Assembly: GCA_010031285.1 (NCBI GenBank)
Contig: RHAY01000005.1
Coordinates: 1 to 18,906 of the forward strand
Length of the DNA: 18,906 bases
Direction of reading: 5' to 3'
From: Methylophilaceae bacterium
GTDB taxonomy: Bacteria; Pseudomonadota; Gammaproteobacteria; Burkholderiales; Methylophilaceae
Shown here: positions 1 to 7,391 of the stretch, piece by piece
Layout: each line of letters opens with the position of its first letter
Numbering within the stretch: the first letter of the stretch is position 1
Notes under the pieces: generated by a model
What the model saw: only the letters and a program-made list of their open reading frames with translations
Databases searched by the model: none
Told to the model about the DNA's origin: nothing
Program-made: the position numbers and the translations under genes

Positions 1-30
1 GTATTGAGAGATGGGAAGCATGAAATTGAA

Positions 31-657
31 TTAAGGGCGTTTAATCGCGCTTGCTTCTTTAGCTAATTTTGTAATTTCAATCCAGTTTTTATTTGCAACG
101 AGATCTTTTGGTGTAAGCCAAGTGCCTCCGCAAACCGGCACATTAGGCAAACTTAAAAAGTCAGGAGCTGATTGAACAGTGACACCTCCTGTTGGACAGA
201 ATTTAACGTCTGAAAAAGGACCTGCAAATCCTTTTAGAAGATTAATGCCGCCTACTGCAACGGCAGGAAAAAGTTTCAAGAAGTAATAGCCATCGTTATT
301 AGCCATCATCACTTCGCTTCCGGTCGAAACTCCTGGCAATAATGGTAATCCAATATCTAAACAATGTTTACCAATTTCTGATGTATAGCCTGGACTCACT
401 GCAAATTGACAGCCAATTGATTTTGCAGCTGAAGCATCTGCTTTTGTTCTTACAGTACCTGCACCTACAATTGCTTCTGGCACATGTTTAATAATTCGAT
501 CCATAGCCTCAATTGCACATGAAGTTCTTAATGTAACTTCCAAAACTTTGATGCCACCTTCAAGCAAAGCTTCTGCCATAGGAACGGCATCTTCTACTTT
601 ATCAATCACAATGACTGGAATCACTGGACCATAATTTGCTAAATCTAAAGTCTTCAT
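31..657 (-). CDS. eda: KDPG/KHG aldolase (2-dehydro-3-deoxy-phosphogluconate aldolase)
   Basis: This cytosolic enzyme cleaves 2-keto-3-deoxy-6-phosphogluconate to pyruvate and glyceraldehyde 3-phosphate, the second Entner-Doudoroff step. The 208-residue product is close to the roughly 213 residues of E. coli Eda. It has the class I aldolase features: the VLEVTLRT strand with Glu40 (proton shuttle) and Arg44, the GAGTV loop at 65-69, and the Schiff-base lysine Lys128 in FLKLFPA, followed by the phosphate-binding PTGGV near 155-159. The ATG at 655-657 has an AAGGAC Shine-Dalgarno on the minus strand at about 661-666. It lies 16 bp after the edd stop, so the two are almost certainly cotranscribed. 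In a RuMP-cycle methylotroph this enzyme would be the cleavage step of formaldehyde assimilation. That role is inferred from the suspected lineage. Confidence 0.96.
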   Translation of the reverse strand: MKTLDLANYGPVIPVIVIDKVEDAVPMAEALLEGGIKVLEVTLRTSCAIEAMDRIIKHVPEAIVGAGTVRTKADASAAKSIGCQFAVSPGYTSEIGKHCLDIGLPLLPGVSTGSEVMMANNDGYYFLKLFPAVAVGGINLLKGFAGPFSDVKFCPTGGVTVQSAPDFLSLPNVPVCGGTWLTPKDLVANKNWIEITKLAKEASAIKRP

Positions 658-673
658 ATTGTCCTTATAAATT

Positions 674-2488
674 TTATAGCCAGGTGATCGCGCCTTCTTC
701 AGCAGAAATCACATTTTTTCTCATACCAGCAAATAATTCACGTCCGATATCGTGCGCATTATTATTTCGAAGCTGATCAGAGAGATTTTCATTTTCTCTT
801 TCATACCATGTATCTTCATCGACTAATGCATTTAATGTACCGACCATCGCATTGAGTCGAATCATATCGCCATTTCGAATTTTACCGATAGGTCCATTTG
901 CTGAAGCTTCGGGACTTAAATGAATCGCAGCTGGAATTTTTCCGGAAGCACCACTCATTCTGCCGTCGGTCACAATCGCTACCTTAAAGCCTTTATTTTG
1001 CAGCACTGCTAAAGGAGGTGTTAGCTTATGAAGCTCAGGCATTCCGTTTGCTTTAGGTCCTTGGAATCTCACAACCGCAACAAAATCCTTTTCAAGCTCG
1101 CCTCGATCAAAAGCACTCAGAAGCTCTTCTTGTGTATCAAAAATAACTGCAGGCGCTTCAATAATGTAACGGTCTTGCGGTACTGCAGAAATTTTAATTA
1201 CAGAACGACCAAGATTACCTTGTAAAAGTTTTAACCCGCCTGATTGATTAAAAGGATTATCAGCGGTTCTCACAATTGTTTCATCGCCACTCTCTTTAGG
1301 TAAGTCTTTCCAAATAAGTTTATTATTTTCTTTTTTAGGTTTTTTTGTATATTCTTTTAAGCCACCTTCGCTTACAGTGATAACTTCTGGATACATACAA
1401 CCTGAATCAATAAGCTCACGAATCACAAAAGCTGGTCCGCCTGCAGTTTGAAATTCATTCACATCTGCTTTGCCATTTGGGTAAACGCTTGCTAATAAAG
1501 GAGTTGCACTTGCGAGATCATGAAAATCACTCCAATCAATAATAATACCGGCAGCTCTTGCGATCGCTACCCAATGAATAAGATGGTTGGTAGACCCCCC
1601 TGTTGCTAATAATGCGACCATCGCATTCACAATAACTCGCTCATCCACTAATTTACCAATAGGTTTGTCTTGTTTATTTTTGATAATGTTTAAAAGAGAA
1701 CGAACAGACTCACGTGTTATTTCTTCTCTAATATCATCCCGAGGATGAATAAATGCTGCGCCAGGAACATGAAGTCCCATTGCCTCCATTAACATCTGAT
1801 TACTATTAGCTGTGCCATAAAATGTACAAGTACCTTCTCCATGGTATGCAGCAGATTCCGAAGCTAAAAGTTCTTCTCGTCCGACAAGGCCTTGTGCATA
1901 TTTCTCACGTACTTTAGATTTAGAAGTGTTGTCGATACCAGTCGACATAGGACCGGCCGGAACAAAAATTGTAGGTAAGTGACCAAAATGAAGAGCACCA
2001 ATTAATAAACCTGGCACAATTTTGTCACAAATACCGAGCATAAGCGCACCATCGAATACATCATGCGAGAGTCCAATTGCCGCTGCCATAGCTATGGTGT
2101 CTCGAGAAAATAAACTCAACTCCATACCTGGTTCACCCTGAGTAATACCATCACACATAGCGGGCACACCCCCTGCTACTTGAGCTGTTGCATCACATTT
2201 GTGAGCTTCATCACGAATAATGGATGGATAGTTTTCGTATGGTTTATGCGCTGAAAGCATATCGTTATATGCAGACACAATCGCAATGTTAGGTTTTTTT
2301 TCGCTAACGATTTTTAATTTATCATTTTTTGGTAATGCTGCAATAGCATGAGCAACGTTAGCGCACCCCAGGCGATCAGCACCCCGCTGTCTTTGCAACA
2401 TAGCATCGACGCGAGCTAGATATGCAATTCTCGTGGGTCTACTTTTTTCTTTGATTCTTTCTGTGATTTCTACTATGGAATGTTTCAT
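674..2488 (-). CDS. edd: 6-phosphogluconate dehydratase
   Basis: This enzyme dehydrates 6-phosphogluconate to KDPG, the first dedicated Entner-Doudoroff step, feeding Eda encoded just downstream. The 604 residues match the full length of Edd in the IlvD/Edd dehydratase superfamily. Visible family signatures are AMCDGITQGEPGMELS (about 110-125), GICDKIVPG (152-160) and GTCTFYGTANSNQM (about 219-232). Cys112, Cys154 and Cys221 sit where this family binds its catalytic [4Fe-4S] cluster, which is oxygen-sensitive in characterised homologues. The protein aligns with Edd rather than with IlvD because of its N-terminal extension and its partner eda. The ATG at 2486-2488 has no strong Shine-Dalgarno. 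A good sigma-70-type promoter lies about 50-80 bp upstream (separate entry). The gene is divergent from waaC. Confidence 0.96.
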   Translation of the reverse strand: MKHSIVEITERIKEKSRPTRIAYLARVDAMLQRQRGADRLGCANVAHAIAALPKNDKLKIVSEKKPNIAIVSAYNDMLSAHKPYENYPSIIRDEAHKCDATAQVAGGVPAMCDGITQGEPGMELSLFSRDTIAMAAAIGLSHDVFDGALMLGICDKIVPGLLIGALHFGHLPTIFVPAGPMSTGIDNTSKSKVREKYAQGLVGREELLASESAAYHGEGTCTFYGTANSNQMLMEAMGLHVPGAAFIHPRDDIREEITRESVRSLLNIIKNKQDKPIGKLVDERVIVNAMVALLATGGSTNHLIHWVAIARAAGIIIDWSDFHDLASATPLLASVYPNGKADVNEFQTAGGPAFVIRELIDSGCMYPEVITVSEGGLKEYTKKPKKENNKLIWKDLPKESGDETIVRTADNPFNQSGGLKLLQGNLGRSVIKISAVPQDRYIIEAPAVIFDTQEELLSAFDRGELEKDFVAVVRFQGPKANGMPELHKLTPPLAVLQNKGFKVAIVTDGRMSGASGKIPAAIHLSPEASANGPIGKIRNGDMIRLNAMVGTLNALVDEDTWYERENENLSDQLRNNNAHDIGRELFAGMRKNVISAEEGAITWL

Positions 2489-2536
2489 TAAATTAATCTG
2501 TTGTCATGAATGAATAAAAATTTATCTCTATGACAG

Positions 2537-2566
2537 ATTATCCTAGAAACACTCTGTAAGCGTCAA
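2537..2566 (-). promoter_or_regulatory. Sigma-70-type promoter of edd-eda
   Basis: On the minus strand a -35 hexamer TTGACG (2561-2566) is followed by an 18-bp spacer and a -10 hexamer GATAAT (2537-2542). Each matches the consensus at 5 of 6 positions. Transcription would start near 2530, giving a leader of roughly 40 nt before the edd ATG at 2488. No other promoter is visible between edd and eda. Confidence 0.65.
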
Positions 2567-2586
2567 ACGATTAAATGTGAATTAGT

Positions 2587-2619
2587 CATATAAATCATTT
2601 ATAGGCATTGATTTATATG
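2587..2619. repeat. 11-bp inverted repeat in the edd/waaC divergent intergenic region
   Basis: The arms CATATAAATCA (2587-2597) and TGATTTATATG (2609-2619) are perfect reverse complements separated by 11 nt, so their centres lie 22 bp apart, about two helical turns. A second palindrome, ATAAAT-C-ATTTAT, is nested at 2590-2602. The element lies upstream of the edd -35 box and 14 bp before the waaC ATG. That placement fits an operator or a waaC leader hairpin. I recognise no specific regulator, and AT-rich sequence raises the chance of coincidence. Confidence 0.5.
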
Positions 2620-2633
2620 CGAAAATTCTTTAT

Positions 2634-3593
2634 ATGGTTCGAATACTTATTATTAAAACGTCCTCACTTGGGGATATTATTCACTGCCTCCCTGTTGTTA
2701 ACGATATTAAATATTTTGTTCCCGAAAGTTCGATAGACTGGCTTGTTGAAGAGTCTTTTGCTGATATTCCAAGGCTGCATCCTGAAATTAATTCGGTCAT
2801 TACTATCTCTTTAAGGTCCTGGAAAAAAAATCTTAGAAAAAAGACAACATGGACAGGTCTTTATAAAGCCATTAATGCTATTCGTCAGAATCACTACGAT
2901 ATTGTCATTGATTTTCAAGGGTTACTAAAAAGTGCTTTTTTTACTTTATTTACACATGCTGATATTCATGGTTTTGATAAGTTGTCTATTCGAGAGGCTG
3001 CTGCGTCTTATTTCTATAAACATAGACATTCTGTTTCAAAACAAATCCATGCGGTCGTGCGTAATCGAGAATTAGCTTCCAAGTGTTTTGAATATAACTT
3101 ATTGGACCAATCTGCTCATTTTGGATTAGAAATACACAATATCAATAACTTTAATCTATCAGAACGTTACGTCGTTTTGATTCATGGTTCTAGCAAAAAA
3201 ACTAAACAATGGCCTATGGATCATTGGCAAAAAATCATCCAATTTTTTAATATTTTAGGTCTAAGAGTTTTATTGCCTTGGGGCAATCTTGAGGAATATC
3301 AGGTGTCCAAAGAACTTCGAAAAACATCAAGCAATTGCTTAGTGTTGCCTAAAATGAATATTAGCGATCTTGCAAATATTATATCGAGTGCTAAATGTGT
3401 GATTGGTGTAGATTCAGGACTCACTCATCTTGCCAATGCTCTTGGCATCCCAACTATAGGTCTTTATATGGATAGCAATCCATACCTTAATGGGGTCTAT
3501 CCTAATATCAAAGTGCCATCCGTCAATTTAGGAGACATTGGGGTCACACCTACCGTCGAATCAACCATTTCTCAAATTGAGGCAATTATTTAA
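2634..3593 (+). CDS. waaC: Lipopolysaccharide heptosyltransferase I
   Basis: This is a GT-9 family glycosyltransferase that adds the first L-glycero-D-manno-heptose to Kdo-lipid A at the inner face of the cytoplasmic membrane, so the organism makes an LPS with an inner core. The 319 residues are typical of WaaC. The start KTSSLGDIIH contains Asp14, which aligns with the proposed catalytic base. The segment SIDWLVEESFADIP (about 33-46) closely resembles WaaC rather than WaaF. The C-terminal domain has GSSKKTKQWP (about 185-194) and the ADP-heptose-binding GVDSGLTHLANALG (258-271). There is no clear Shine-Dalgarno. An out-of-frame ATG at 2617 was ignored. The gene stands alone, divergent from edd and followed by the heat-shock cluster; no terminator is visible after it. 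Confidence 0.93.
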   Translation: MVRILIIKTSSLGDIIHCLPVVNDIKYFVPESSIDWLVEESFADIPRLHPEINSVITISLRSWKKNLRKKTTWTGLYKAINAIRQNHYDIVIDFQGLLKSAFFTLFTHADIHGFDKLSIREAAASYFYKHRHSVSKQIHAVVRNRELASKCFEYNLLDQSAHFGLEIHNINNFNLSERYVVLIHGSSKKTKQWPMDHWQKIIQFFNILGLRVLLPWGNLEEYQVSKELRKTSSNCLVLPKMNISDLANIISSAKCVIGVDSGLTHLANALGIPTIGLYMDSNPYLNGVYPNIKVPSVNLGDIGVTPTVESTISQIEAII

Positions 3594-3602
3594 TCTTACG
3601 CC

Positions 3603-3630
3603 CTTGAAATTGAAAGTTTCATCCCCAAAT
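3603..3630 (+). promoter_or_regulatory. Sigma-32 (RpoH) heat-shock promoter of grpE
   Basis: The -35 element CTTGAAA (3603-3609) is an exact match to the sigma-32 consensus. After a 13-nt spacer comes CCCCAAAT (3623-3630), close to the -10 consensus CCCCATNT. The start point would be near 3637, leaving about 38 nt before the grpE ATG. A perfect TGAAAGTTTCA palindrome (3611-3621) fills most of the spacer. The gene for the cognate factor, rpoH, is in this same window. Confidence 0.87.
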
Positions 3631-3674
3631 TTGGTTTAATTCGCAATATTTTAAAAGTTTTAAAAGGCAAAATT

Positions 3675-4205
3675 ATGAATGCAGAAGATACAGAAAATTC
3701 ATCTATTGATAATTCAAACAATAATCCGGAGCAACCCACTTCAGATAGCCCGGAAGATCAAATAAAGCTTCTTGAAGAGAAATTAGCCGAAGCGCAAGCA
3801 CAAGTTCTCTATGTGAAAGCTGAGGGAGAAAATATTAGAAAACGTTCTTTCGAAGATATTGATAAAGCCAGAAAATTTGCATTAGAAAAATTTAGTGGTG
3901 AATTACTCTCTGTAAAAGATAGTCTTGATGCAGCTTTAACAGTTGAGAATGCAAATGTAGATAGCTACAAAAATGGCGTAGAGCTTACACAAAAACAACT
4001 CATTAATGTATTTGAAAAGTTTGGTATACAAGAAATTAAAGCATTAGGTGAAAAATTCGATCCTAATCAACACCAAGCCATCAGCATGGTGGAGTCAGAA
4101 GAAGAGCCAAATAAAATTTTAACTGTTCTTCAAAAAGGTTATCTATTGAATGAAAGAGTTATAAGACCGGCTCTGGTGACCGTATCAAAAACTAAAAATA
4201 CATAA
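3675..4205 (+). CDS. grpE: Nucleotide exchange factor GrpE (DnaK co-chaperone)
   Basis: GrpE is a dimeric cytosolic co-chaperone that releases ADP from DnaK and so drives the refolding cycle with DnaJ. The product is 176 residues. It has a disordered polar N-terminus (about 1-30, rich in Asn, Ser, Asp and Glu), a long coiled-coil helix (about 30-100) with the family stretch AEGENIRKRSFEDIDKA, and a C-terminal beta-wing domain. That domain carries the signature FGIQEIKALGEKFDPNQHQA and the ending NERVIRPALVTVSK. The ATG follows an AAAAGG-type ribosome site. A sigma-32 promoter precedes the gene and another precedes dnaK, so grpE can be heat-induced separately or as part of a longer transcript. 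Confidence 0.95.
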   Translation: MNAEDTENSSIDNSNNNPEQPTSDSPEDQIKLLEEKLAEAQAQVLYVKAEGENIRKRSFEDIDKARKFALEKFSGELLSVKDSLDAALTVENANVDSYKNGVELTQKQLINVFEKFGIQEIKALGEKFDPNQHQAISMVESEEEPNKILTVLQKGYLLNERVIRPALVTVSKTKNT

Positions 4206-4208
4206 GCT

Positions 4209-4235
4209 CTTGAAATATTCAAGATCGTCCCAATT
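4209..4235 (+). promoter_or_regulatory. Sigma-32 (RpoH) heat-shock promoter of dnaK
   Basis: Immediately after the grpE stop, CTTGAAA (4209-4215) matches the sigma-32 -35 consensus exactly. After a 12-nt spacer, TCCCAATT (4228-4235) resembles the -10 CCCCATNT. Transcription would begin near 4242, giving a leader of about 34 nt with the AAGGA site at 4265-4269 before the dnaK ATG. The -35 is embedded in a perfect inverted repeat, CTTGAA-ATA-TTCAAG (4209-4223). Confidence 0.82.
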
Positions 4236-4275
4236 ATAAATCTATCAAATTAAACAGATTTTTTAAGGAAAAAAA

Positions 4276-6207
4276 ATGGCTAAAATTATCGGTATTGACC
4301 TAGGAACAACAAACTCCTGTGTGGCTGTAATGGAAGGTGGAAAACCTAAAGTAATTGAAAATGCAGAGGGTGCTCGAACAACACCTTCAATTATTGCTTA
4401 CCAAGATGATGGTGAGATTCTAGTAGGCGCGCCTGCAAAAAGACAAGCAGTTACTAACCCAAAAAATACATTATTTGCTGTAAAACGCTTAATTGGCCGT
4501 CGTTTTGAGGAAAAAGAAGTACAAAAAGATATTGATCTAATGCCCTATGAAATTTCAAAGGCTGACAATGGCGATGCATGGGTAAAAGTGCGGGACCAAA
4601 AAATGGCGCCACCTCAAATTTCAGCTGAAGTTTTAAGAAAAATGAAAAAAACTGCTGAAGATTACCTTGGCGAAGAGGTTACAGAAGCAGTGATCACTGT
4701 GCCTGCTTATTTTAATGATAGCCAACGTCAAGCTACAAAAGATGCTGGACGAATTGCAGGTCTCGAGGTTAAACGTATTATTAATGAACCTACTGCCGCA
4801 GCACTTGCTTTTGGCCTAGACAAACAAGAAGGTGATCGAAAGATTGCTGTATACGATTTAGGTGGCGGAACGTTCGACGTATCTATTATTGAAATCTCAA
4901 CAGTTGATGGCGAACATCAATTTGAAGTGTTATCTACAAATGGAGATACTTTTTTAGGTGGTGAAGACTTTGATAATCGTCTAATTGATTTTTTAGCTGA
5001 TGAATTTAAAAAAGAAAATGGTCTTGATTTAAGAAACGATCTACTTGCAAAGCAACGTCTAAAGGAAGCGGCTGAAAAAGCAAAAATTGAACTTTCAAGT
5101 AGCCAACAGACTGAAGTCAACTTGCCTTACATTACTGCTGACGCAAGTGGTCCAAAACACCTTGTTGTAAAAATTACACGTGCAAAATTTGAATCTCTTG
5201 TGGATGATTTAATTGAAAGAACTATCGAGCCTTGTAAAGTTGCAATGAAAGATGCTGGCGTTTCTGGAAGTGACATATCAGACATTATTCTTGTAGGTGG
5301 CCAAAGTCGCATGCCAAAAGTACAAGAAAAAGTTAAAGATATCTTTGGTAAAGAACCAAGAAAAGATGTTAATCCTGATGAAGCTGTTGCCGTGGGTGCA
5401 GCAATTCAAGGTGGCGTCCTTCAAGGAGATGTAAAGGATGTTTTACTGCTCGATGTTACACCACTAAGTTTAGGCATTGAAACACTTGGCAGCGTGATGA
5501 CTAAACTTATTAAGAAAAATACAACAATACCGACTAAAGCATCTCAAGTATTCTCAACTGCTGAAGATAATCAAAATGCCGTAACGATTCATGTGCTTCA
5601 AGGTGAGCGTGAAGTAGCCTCTGGCAATAAGAGCCTAGGTCAATTTAATTTAACTGATATACCTCCAGCACCAAGAGGTACGCCTCAGATTGAAGTGACT
5701 TTTGATATTGATGCTAATGGTATCTTGCACGTATCTGCTAAAGATAAAGCCACTGGTAAAGAAAATAAAATTACGATTAAAGCTAGTAGCGGACTCAGCG
5801 AAGAAGAAATTAAGAAAATGGAAGAAGATGCTGTTAAATATGCTGACGAAGATCGTAAAATTCGAGAGCTTGTAGATGTTAAAAACTCTGCAGATGGCAT
5901 GATTCATTCAGTGAAAAAATCGATCACTGATCATGGTGATAAATTAGATGCAGCGGAAAAAGAAAAAATTGAAGCTGCGATAAAATCTTTAGAAGAATCC
6001 TTAAAATCTGACAATAAAGAAGAGATTGAGGCCAAAACAAAAGAATTAATGGAAGCATCGCAGAAATTAGGCGAGAAAATTTATGCCGAACAACAAGCAC
6101 AACAACCTAATGCTGGAGCCGCACCTCAGCAAGAAGAAAAAACGGTTGACGCTGAAGTAGTTGATGCAGAATTTGAAGAAGTTAAGCAAGACAAAAAAGA
6201 CAAATAA
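4276..6207 (+). CDS. dnaK: Molecular chaperone DnaK (Hsp70)
   Basis: DnaK is the ATP-dependent cytosolic Hsp70 that binds exposed hydrophobic segments and works with DnaJ and GrpE. In proteobacteria it also presents sigma-32 for degradation, closing a feedback loop on rpoH. The 643 residues are full length. The nucleotide-binding domain shows GIDLGTTNSC (6-15), catalytic Lys70, DLGGGTFDVS (194-203) with the autophosphorylation threonine at 200, and LVGGQSRMP (339-347). The interdomain linker VLLLDVTP is at 389-396. Next come the substrate-binding domain, the helical lid and an acidic tail ending in VVDAEFEEV plus lysines and aspartates. The start has a strong AAGGA 6 nt upstream. Its own sigma-32 promoter precedes it and a strong terminator follows. 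Confidence 0.99.
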   Translation: MAKIIGIDLGTTNSCVAVMEGGKPKVIENAEGARTTPSIIAYQDDGEILVGAPAKRQAVTNPKNTLFAVKRLIGRRFEEKEVQKDIDLMPYEISKADNGDAWVKVRDQKMAPPQISAEVLRKMKKTAEDYLGEEVTEAVITVPAYFNDSQRQATKDAGRIAGLEVKRIINEPTAAALAFGLDKQEGDRKIAVYDLGGGTFDVSIIEISTVDGEHQFEVLSTNGDTFLGGEDFDNRLIDFLADEFKKENGLDLRNDLLAKQRLKEAAEKAKIELSSSQQTEVNLPYITADASGPKHLVVKITRAKFESLVDDLIERTIEPCKVAMKDAGVSGSDISDIILVGGQSRMPKVQEKVKDIFGKEPRKDVNPDEAVAVGAAIQGGVLQGDVKDVLLLDVTPLSLGIETLGSVMTKLIKKNTTIPTKASQVFSTAEDNQNAVTIHVLQGEREVASGNKSLGQFNLTDIPPAPRGTPQIEVTFDIDANGILHVSAKDKATGKENKITIKASSGLSEEEIKKMEEDAVKYADEDRKIRELVDVKNSADGMIHSVKKSITDHGDKLDAAEKEKIEAAIKSLEESLKSDNKEEIEAKTKELMEASQKLGEKIYAEQQAQQPNAGAAPQQEEKTVDAEVVDAEFEEVKQDKKDK

Positions 6208-6218
6208 CCTTTAACCAT

Positions 6219-6258
6219 CAAAACAACATCAGTTAGTCTGATGTTGTTTTGTTTTTTT
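6219..6258 (+). terminator. Rho-independent terminator between dnaK and dnaJ
   Basis: A perfect 14-bp stem, CAAAACAACATCAG (6219-6232) and CTGATGTTGTTTTG (6238-6251), closes a 5-nt loop TTAGT. A run of seven T follows (6252-6258). This is a textbook intrinsic terminator only 11 nt after the dnaK stop. The dnaJ ATG lies 11 nt beyond the T-run, with no visible promoter in between. dnaJ expression therefore probably depends on read-through. Confidence 0.9.
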
Positions 6259-6269
6259 GAAAAAATATC

Positions 6270-7391
6270 ATGGCGACCAAAAAAGATTATTACGAAACTC
6301 TTGGTGTATCTCGTGACGCTTCAGAAGATGAGATAAAAAAAGCTTATCGTAAACTTGCGATGAAATTTCATCCTGATCGCAACCCTGATAATCCAAAAGC
6401 CGAAGAAAATTTTAAAGAAGCCAAAGAGGCTTATGAAATACTTTCAGACTCTCAAAAGAGAGCAAGTTACGATCAATATGGTCATGCAGGTGTAGATCCT
6501 AGTATGGGTGGTCATGGGTCTGCTGGATTTTCAGACTTCAATGATGCCTTTGGTGATATTTTTGGTGATATTTTTGGCGGTGGGCGCGGTAGCAAAAAAT
6601 CTAATGTTTATCGAGGTGCTGATCTTCGTTATAACATGGAAATTAGTCTTGAAGACGCTGCGAAAGGCACTGAAAGTAAAATTCGTATTCCTGTCATGAC
6701 AGCTTGCGAGCCTTGTAAAGGCACTGGCGCTAAACCTGGCACACAACCAGTCTCATGTGATACTTGCCATGGTCATGGTCAAGTTAGAATGCAACAAGGA
6801 TTTTTTTCGGTACAACAAACTTGCCCTAAGTGTCATGGCACAGGAAAAGTGATCAAAGAGCCATGTTCTACTTGTCATGGAGCGAGTCGTGTTAAACAAA
6901 ATAAAACACTTTCCGTTAAAATTCCTGCCGGTGTAGATGAAGGCGATCGCATTCGCCTATCTGGTGAAGGCGAATCAGGCATTAATGGAGGGCCTTCTGG
7001 TGACCTTTATGTCGTAGTTCATTTAAAGAAACATGATTTGTTCGAACGCGATGGCGGTAATTTACACTGTGAAATGCCTATTAGCTTTACCACTGCCGCT
7101 TTGGGCGGTGAAATTGAGGTACCCACTCTCGATGGTCATGCAAAAATGAAAATACCTCCTGAAACACAAACAGGCGCTGTATTTAGATTAAAAGGAAAGG
7201 GTATTAAACCCTTAAGACAAAATTCACCTGGAGATCTTCATTGCCATGTTTCTATAGAAACGCCTGTCAAGCTTACAGATAGGCAAAAAGAACTGTTACA
7301 AGAACTTGAAGAGATCAATCAATTGGATCGAGGTAAACACAGTCCAAAATCAAAAGGTTGGCTTGATAAAATGAAGGACTTGTTTGATTAG
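6270..7391 (+). CDS. dnaJ: Chaperone DnaJ (Hsp40, type I)
   Basis: DnaJ stimulates DnaK ATP hydrolysis and delivers unfolded clients. The 373 residues are the usual size for a type I DnaJ. The J domain occupies residues 1-70 with the essential His34-Pro35-Asp36, followed by a Gly/Phe-rich linker (about 71-105). The zinc domain has four CxxC motifs: Cys146/149, 163/166, 185/188 and 199/202. The first three are CxxCxGxG; the fourth is CSTCHGAS, which lacks the final glycine. Two beta-sandwich client-binding domains and the dimerisation tail follow. The ATG has no Shine-Dalgarno, since the preceding sequence is the T-run of the dnaK terminator and an A-run. The stop codon directly abuts the convergent gloA stop. 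Confidence 0.98.
   Translation: MATKKDYYETLGVSRDASEDEIKKAYRKLAMKFHPDRNPDNPKAEENFKEAKEAYEILSDSQKRASYDQYGHAGVDPSMGGHGSAGFSDFNDAFGDIFGDIFGGGRGSKKSNVYRGADLRYNMEISLEDAAKGTESKIRIPVMTACEPCKGTGAKPGTQPVSCDTCHGHGQVRMQQGFFSVQQTCPKCHGTGKVIKEPCSTCHGASRVKQNKTLSVKIPAGVDEGDRIRLSGEGESGINGGPSGDLYVVVHLKKHDLFERDGGNLHCEMPISFTTAALGGEIEVPTLDGHAKMKIPPETQTGAVFRLKGKGIKPLRQNSPGDLHCHVSIETPVKLTDRQKELLQELEEINQLDRGKHSPKSKGWLDKMKDLFD

Noticed and set aside
1..21. Possible minus-strand start (ATG at 19-21) of a further gene downstream of eda
   Set aside because: Only seven codons are visible, with no ribosome site, so nothing can be supported.
1..66. Open frame on the plus strand from the window edge to a TAA at 64-66, or a short tail ending in TGA at 21-23, as the end of a neighbouring gene
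   Set aside because: Only about 7-21 residues, no recognisable motif, and the longer one would overlap the end of eda.
3386..3394. An exact CIRCE half-site GAGTGCTAA inside waaC
   Set aside because: There is no matching left arm 9 nt upstream and it lies within coding sequence, so it is a chance half-site.
4917..5907. Several minus-strand open frames of 60-85 codons opposite dnaK
   Set aside because: Shadows of the dnaK coding frame, with no ribosome sites or family resemblance.
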